From Chalciporus piperatus (Eukaryota; Basidiomycota; Agaricomycetes; Boletales; Boletaceae): a stretch of 64,000 nt of DNA. A model generated the notes under the pieces. The model had not been told where the DNA came from. It saw only the letters and a list, made by a program, of their open reading frames with translations, and did not search any database. A program made the translations under genes and the position numbers. Location: positions 1 to 64,000 of the forward strand of contig JBBPTG010000115.1 in the NCBI GenBank assembly GCA_038093975.1. The letters are read 5' to 3'. The first letter of the stretch is position 1; each line of letters starts with the position of its first letter. Below, in pieces: positions 58,854-64,000 of the stretch.

Positions 58854-59651
58854 GCTCGTTCGGCTGGAGAGAGTCGGAATCAGTCAAACCAATGAGACGA
58901 ACGATCAGCGAAAACACCTTCAAGAACGAGCGAGCGTTGGTTTGAGTTCGAATGGGCTTCGTTGTTGCGGGTTTGGGAAATTCGCTTTGTGGACAATTTG
59001 TGGGCGTCTGTGGGTCCATCGTGCGAACAGTGCCAAAGCGGTCATGCATATGCATGATGATTGGTCGCTTGAAATAGTCTCCCGCCGTATGCAGTCGTTC
59101 CTGCCAGTCTCTTCGAAGGGGTCGCAAACTTGAACTCCATCGCGAAAGTTGAGCATAATCGAGAGAGTGCATTCGATGGCGAGGAGATAGAGTCTCCAAG
59201 ACAGTCGTTCACATCTTCATCCCACTGACTCTTCGGCCTTTCTTGGCAAGACGAGCCCATGGCCAAAGCCCTGGATGTACACGAGGGTACAGATCATGTA
59301 CATCGAATGTCAATCCAAACGCTGATCTACTGGTGAACCTTTCAACACAACGGCGAGCAGATACCGATATCCAGAACCGTCCATATCGTGTAAGTACCAG
59401 AAACATCTATCAGATATCAGTATGAGGTCAACGAGAGTACGACGTATATGACATGGTGTATGCAAAACCTATACGAACGAAAGCACCATCCAAAAATGCA
59501 AGACGAGTAGTACAACGTGTAGCAATATAATAGCAACGGATTCCGATACGCGATACGAAAACTGGGACATGCAGGTAGGACGCCTAGGGATGTGGGGCGA
59601 GAGGGAAGGAATAGATCTATGGGTAGTTTCCAGTGCGGAGGAGGCAAACGT
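58854..59651. other. Spacer between WD40 start and transporter stop
   Basis: A 798-bp region with the WD40 promoter and the transporter 3' UTR. Frames on both strands are under 200 codons, overlap and lack motifs. Nothing else is seen. Confidence 0.45.
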
Positions 59652-61116
59652 CTACTTTCCGTATGTCTTGTATAAGATGAGTCCGGCGAGCGCGACAGAG
59701 TAACCTGCGTCGAATCATTTAGTAGGCGAGCGGGACAGACCGCGAAGAAAAAACACGTACCGAACACCTGTAGAGGCGTGATCGGTGCGCCAAACAGAAG
59801 CACCGAGCCAGAGATGAGTAGGATATCCTACCGACAAACAAGCTAAGCCCATTATCACAGAGAGCGACATCAACGGAACATGCCTTGAACACTCCCGCAA
59901 GCGTCAGTATCAAGCCGCTCCCTGCGGCAACCAAGAAGACAGCAGCGACGTTGAGCAAGAACGCCACCGCCGCGTTGGACAGCAGGACCATCCAACTAAT
60001 GTTACCTGCAGCGATCGCATAGAACGGCTCGAGGCCCTCGGTGAAAGGGAGTATGAGGAGGTTGATCGCAGCGCAGACGGGTGCATAGTAGTGCAGCGAT
60101 ACAAGGGGGTCCATCTTCATACCATGGAGAAGAATCTCGATCATGACCAACCTTGAGGCTTCGAACTAGATGAGATTGCGCGTCAGTCGGAGTGGACGAT
60201 AAGGCCATAGAAGGTAAAAATAGAGACGAAACGGGATGAACGGAGATACGCACAGCAATAGCAGCGGCTTGTGTCAAGAAACCGGTGAGATGAAAGTGAA
60301 GTTCTCCATGTGAGGCAAGGGCGACGCCCGAGGAGATCATGCAAACGATTAGGGCAAGTCTACGACTGGGATCCTTTGTCCGGCTCAACCATGAGATGAG
60401 AAGGATCGCGACGGGGGTGAATGCCTGTAGTCGATAAATCGCAACGTCAGTTCCCGTAAAGGACAGGGGAACAGATAAATGGGAAATGCGCTTATCAGCG
60501 AGGTCTGTTCGAGAAGAGAAGAGAAGGCACGAGACATACCTTGAGCATCTGGATGTATGCAATGCTGAGATAGAGATATGCAGTATTACTGAGAATCAGA
60601 CTGCCACTGAAGAGCAAGCCGATGGGAAGAATGGAGCGCATAAACATGGCTTTAGACATATTCACGTCTTTGGTGCCATCTAGAAGCCTAGTCGTCCGCT
60701 GCAAGACTCTCGTGCCAATGGCCTATCTCACACACGCATCAGGGTGCAATCACAAGGAGAGGGATAGGGGTGGCACTCACGGCGAATGTAAGATGCCAAG
60801 TGACGAGGAAAACAGGATAACGGAATTCGAGGGTATTGTACACGCGATTGTTGTATATGATGACCGATGAACTGAGGACTATCCATACAGGAATTATGGC
60901 GGCTGCTGAGAGTTTGGATCGCTGTTTCGGCGATGTTGCGGGGACTGGGAGCGAGGTTTGTGGCGTGGCGGTATCGTCGTGGTCGAGTTCTAGCTGAGCG
61001 GGATGGGTATTGAGAGGTATAGGCTCCTCGTCGTGCTCTTGAACTTGGAGCTGAGCGTATTGGAGTTTCTCCATCGGAAGTTCTTGCGGATAGTGGGACT
61101 TTTCGTCCCGAGCCAT
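59652..61116 (-). CDS. Triose-phosphate-translocator family transporter (DMT superfamily)
   Basis: Membrane carrier of the TPT/nucleotide-sugar transporter group (drug/metabolite transporter superfamily), most likely in Golgi or ER. The substrate is not predictable. Exons 60781-61116, 60540-60722, 60254-60424, 59884-60165, 59761-59827 and 59652-59704 give 363 residues. A hydrophilic N-terminus of about 75 residues precedes helices: AAIIPVWIVLSSSVIIYNN, SILPIGLLFSGSLILSNTAY, AFTPVAILLISWL, LIVCMISSGVALASHGELHF, NISWMVLLSNAAVAFLLNVA and YSVALAGLILYKTYGK. The block LSIAYIQMLKAFTPVAILLI is characteristic of fungal TPT proteins. Intron 4 (59828-59883) starts GCATGT, a GC-AG intron; splicing gives GVFKDILLISGSVLLFG. 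Ten helices are expected. The family is secure. Confidence 0.9.
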
Positions 61117-61429
61117 GGTATGATCGTGAAATGCTAGTCAAGCGAACATATCAGACACAGTTTCACGAATTGTAACCATGCCAGTGAACTCACAGTGGTC
61201 AGATGGGTTGAGCAAGGGAAGTGAGGAAGAAAGAAAGAAAGACGCCCTAAATGCCAACCTAAGTAAAGGGACAAACAACAATGGAAGGTAACGTCACCGG
61301 GTGGCTGTACAGTGCCCAGACAGATGCGGACCCCCAGAGACTCTTTTCCCCGTCCCTACTCGTCTCATCGCCATCATCCATCTAAATTTCATCTGCCAGA
61401 TCCACCACGCGCGCTCACGTACGCTCAGA
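61117..61429. other. Divergent promoter region (transporter / LSM8)
   Basis: A 313-bp region between two divergent start codons, with an AAAGAAAGAAAG stretch near 61229-61241. No TATA box is evident. Confidence 0.45.
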
Positions 61430-62031
61430 ATGGCCAGCCTACAAGGCTATGTCGACCGTAAGCTCGATCTCGCCGACGAACACCGCGTACTCACCAACAA
61501 CCAGGTCGTGTACTCCTTGTGCTCCAAGATGGCAGAGCGATAGTGGTCAGTCAACGTCCGTCTCATCATCTCCGTACGATCCATTCACCTCGTGTGTGTG
61601 ACAGGGAATCCTTGCAGGTTTCGACCAAAAATCAAATGTCGTTCTCTCCGAGTCCAAAGAACGCGTGTATAGCTTGGACGAAGGCGTCGAGGAGATCCCA
61701 CTTGGACTTTACCTCGTCAAGGGTGATATGATGTGAGTTTTGCATCCCAAGCTCTCTCGCTCTACTTTTCCTTGCTCTTGTCGTTCCGTTCCGTTCCTTT
61801 GGTTTATTATTCTCGTCGACCCAGGAACGTATCCCGAGGCGGTTCTACTCCGGGAATGCGCCTCTTCTCCTCGGATTTTCGATGGCATCTTCTAGCTTGC
61901 GTTCCCAACGATCCGATCTGATACTGACACATTCACACAGTGCCCTCATCGGAGAAATAGACGACGCGATCGAACAGGCCGTCGATCTCTCTAACATCCG
62001 TGCGGAACCAATCCCTCCGATCCGGTATTGA
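61430..62031 (+). CDS. LSM8: U6 snRNA-associated Sm-like protein LSm8
   Basis: Subunit of the nuclear LSm2-8 ring that binds the 3' end of U6 snRNA in splicing. Exons 61430-61457, 61505-61545, 61605-61732 and 61941-62031 give 95 residues, the normal size. The start MASLQGYVDRRV is typical of LSm8. The Sm1 motif is GRAIVGILAGFDQKSNVVL. The Sm2 motif reads YLVKGDMIALIGEID and is built across intron 3. Intron 3 (61733-61940) is 208 nt, three to four times the usual length here. The gene is divergent from the transporter gene. Every exon junction closes in phase, and no other reading of this locus gives an Sm fold. Confidence 0.95.
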
Positions 62032-62866
62032 TCCCCTACCTAGGGACGGGACGAGGCCGGGAGATGGGCGCTGGGGTTGACAAGACCAATCGCCCTCAAC
62101 GAGCTGGTCCATCTACCGTGACCTCTCCCGTCCTGACCACCCTTCCTTTCCTTCTCATCATCGCTCGACCGTGGGCATACGTACAATATATGCGGCTCTC
62201 TTGCGCCACCATCCAAGCCCGCTGATTGAACCACCTCCGACGTTCTTGTTGTCACCATCTTGATCATTCATATTCATCCAAAACTTGACCCAATCTGGCA
62301 TGAAACATACCCCGCAAAAAAGGGAGGGAGGGAGGTTGTGCAAGGACACTGATTGTACAGTAGACGTTTGAGCGAGCAGTTGCCCTTGCAAAAAATGCAT
62401 GCATTTGTGAATCAGTTTTCGCTTTACCAATGCAAGAGGAACCTCTGTAACTCAACTGGGGATCTATAATATCCGTGAGGCGACTTTGGCGAGAGAGAAA
62501 GGGAACAGATAATGGGGGACACTTTGCCTACGAGCCTATATATATGGTCCTCTAGAGAATACCCATATGACGTCATGATATGGGAGGTGACGAACACGAC
62601 ATTTGGATCCATGGAGCTCGCGAGCGTACAAGTCTATGGTGGGGATACACGTCTGCGGCTGCCACACGCTCAGCACACTCTCGACGGTCCGTAGAAGTCA
62701 AAATTACCTAAACCGAACAAGGTCCAGAAAAATCTAAACTACATATCTATGGTACAGGACCAGCCCCCCTCTGAGCCCTCACAAGCTCAAGTTCGAGAAA
62801 TAGAATCGTCCAAATGCTAATCGAAAAGTTAATCGCGTCGTCCGGTGCTCAGCGCTCAGTGTCCGA
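62032..62866. other. Convergent spacer
   Basis: An 835-bp region between the LSM8 stop (plus) and the RMD1-like stop (minus). It contains a G-rich run GGGAGGGAGGGAGG at 62323-62336 that might form a G-quadruplex. No gene is seen. Confidence 0.5.
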
Positions 62867-64000
62867 CTACGACGCCTTGACACCGTCAACAACTCTCACG
62901 AGCATCTTCACCAATCCCCCACGCGGCATCAGCCCCCTGGCAATCGTACCACTGACGCTGTGGCGGCCCGCAGGCTCGTGCACGACGAGTCGTGCAAATA
63001 CCTCACCCTATTGCATAGGAGGGGACGTCGTCAGCATTTCTACGCGCATAGAGGTAGCAAATCGACGAAACGCACCATTTCGACAAAGATGACGAGAATG
63101 ATGAGCCTGTTGAAATGTGAAACAGAACTTCAGCCAACCCCAGTCTGAGACGTGAACGACGTACCATATCACAATCCACGTTATCCGCTCCATGGCACTA
63201 TTGTTGAGATGATCGTGTATTGCGTCGAGCTACACGTGTACATCCGTCAGACCTCACAAACGGAAAGAAAGAGAGGGAAAAGGGTAAAACGACATACGAA
63301 ATCACTCGCGACGACCAACTTTTCGTTCAGCGCTCTTACCCGTGCCTCGACCTCCATGTATTCTCGAACGCTCTCATACAGCCCACCGAGGCTTGCCTCG
63401 GTCCAGAATAGCTCAGGCACATCGAGCACGTTTGACACCAAGTTGACGTCGCGCCGAAGTTTGAAGAGACGGCCGGTCAATCGCAGGGCATCCCTGCGCT
63501 TTAAGGAGAGTGCACCTGACTGGGCGAGCTGCCGCGGAATAGAAAGCGCCAGCGGATCTGAGATGACGCGGGAGGCTGTACTCTCGTATGTCGCGAGAAG
63601 CGTCGATTGGGCGAGTGCATGCGCGACCGAAAGCTTGAGAAGGTGAGAGGGGGACTTGAATGCTGCAAAACTATGAATATATGCATTGAATGGGTAAGCA
63701 TATGTCCAACTTACTGAAGAAATCATTGTATATCCTCGGGTGAGCAATGTATGGATCGATCTGGAATGACGTCATTATCGGTGTACACGAGGTTTAGTTG
63801 AATACAGTGACCTGCGGACGTACGGCAAAATGACACTCTTCGATCTCCCAATCCTCTTCCTTGATCGTGCGCCGGAATATACCAGCATTTGCGAGGTCGT
63901 CGATGATACTTCGTTCTTGAGCTTCGTTGAAGCCATAAAATACTGCGACACCATATGCGAAAAAGACGACCTCTGCAATGGGTTCCTCGGGTTCTGGTTC
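62867..64000 (-). CDS. RMD1/RMND1 family protein (DUF155), 3' part
   Basis: Homologue of yeast Rmd1 and of mitochondrial RMND1; related proteins act in mitochondrial translation or vacuolar/meiotic functions. The gene runs off the right edge, so the N-terminus is missing. Exons: 63824-64000 (partial), 63715-63760, 63298-63662, 63165-63229, 63076-63106 and 62867-63007, all closing in phase. Family blocks: EVVFFAYGVAVFYGFNEAQE, then EEDWEIEECHFA, FKSPSHLLKLSVAHALAQST, LRRDVNLVSNVLDVPELFW and EARVRALNEKLVVASDF. Near the end a single membrane helix is built across a short 31-nt exon (ITWIVIWLIILVIFVEM), as in other DUF155 proteins. The C-terminal 40 residues after the helix are less typical. The identity is secure; the organelle cannot be told without the N-terminus. 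Confidence 0.88.

Overview
The window is nuclear DNA of a filamentous basidiomycete, almost certainly an Agaricomycete. Nearly every gene is cut by 45-70 nt introns. The gene set is typical of mushrooms: a class I hydrophobin, a sesquiterpene synthase, F-box/leucine-rich proteins, AIG1-like GTPases, a WD40 protein with a degenerate tail, a beta-trefoil (I66-type) protease inhibitor and a Tigger-like transposon remnant. I rebuilt the gene models by hand from splice sites, reading frames and family motifs. Exon lengths close in phase for all the models I call confident. I see no rRNA, tRNA or CRISPR.

Left part (1-8 kb), accessory: the 3' part of a cytochrome P450, an F-box protein, a hydrophobin, a sesquiterpene synthase and another F-box protein. 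The P450 and terpene synthase may belong to one small terpenoid locus. Next (8-18 kb), housekeeping: a MAK5/DDX24-type ribosome-biogenesis helicase, a small unknown protein, a G3BP/Nxt3-like NTF2-RRM protein and a Fus3/Kss1-type MAP kinase. At 18-24 kb come a weak unknown ORF group and two divergently arranged AIG1-like GTPase genes. At 24-43 kb lies a core block: a Sec2-like Rab exchange factor, phosphopantothenate-cysteine ligase, the chitin-synthase activator Skt5/Chs4, a second Fus3/Kss1-type MAP kinase, a 1557-residue PHD-like/chromodomain protein and the SNARE Sec20. Several of these serve polarised growth, wall synthesis or secretion.

From 43 kb on, accessory and core genes alternate: an I66-like inhibitor, an F-box gene between two diverged direct repeats, a CSC1/OSCA-like channel whose start codon is split by an intron, a 718-bp Tigger-like element, a secreted repeat peptide precursor, a WD40 protein, a triose-phosphate-translocator-family carrier, LSm8, and an RMD1/DUF155 protein running off the right edge.

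The most unusual locus is 54522-55481 (minus strand). A signal peptide is followed by six near-identical four-cysteine units. They are encoded by five tandemly duplicated phase-0 exons, with Arg-Arg after each of the first five units. It looks like a Kex2-processed multi-peptide precursor, and I do not recognise the family. Other points of note are three GC-AG introns, exons as short as 8, 17 and 18 nt, a Sec20 ending in HFEL, and a tandem TACGTCA motif between the two GTPase genes.
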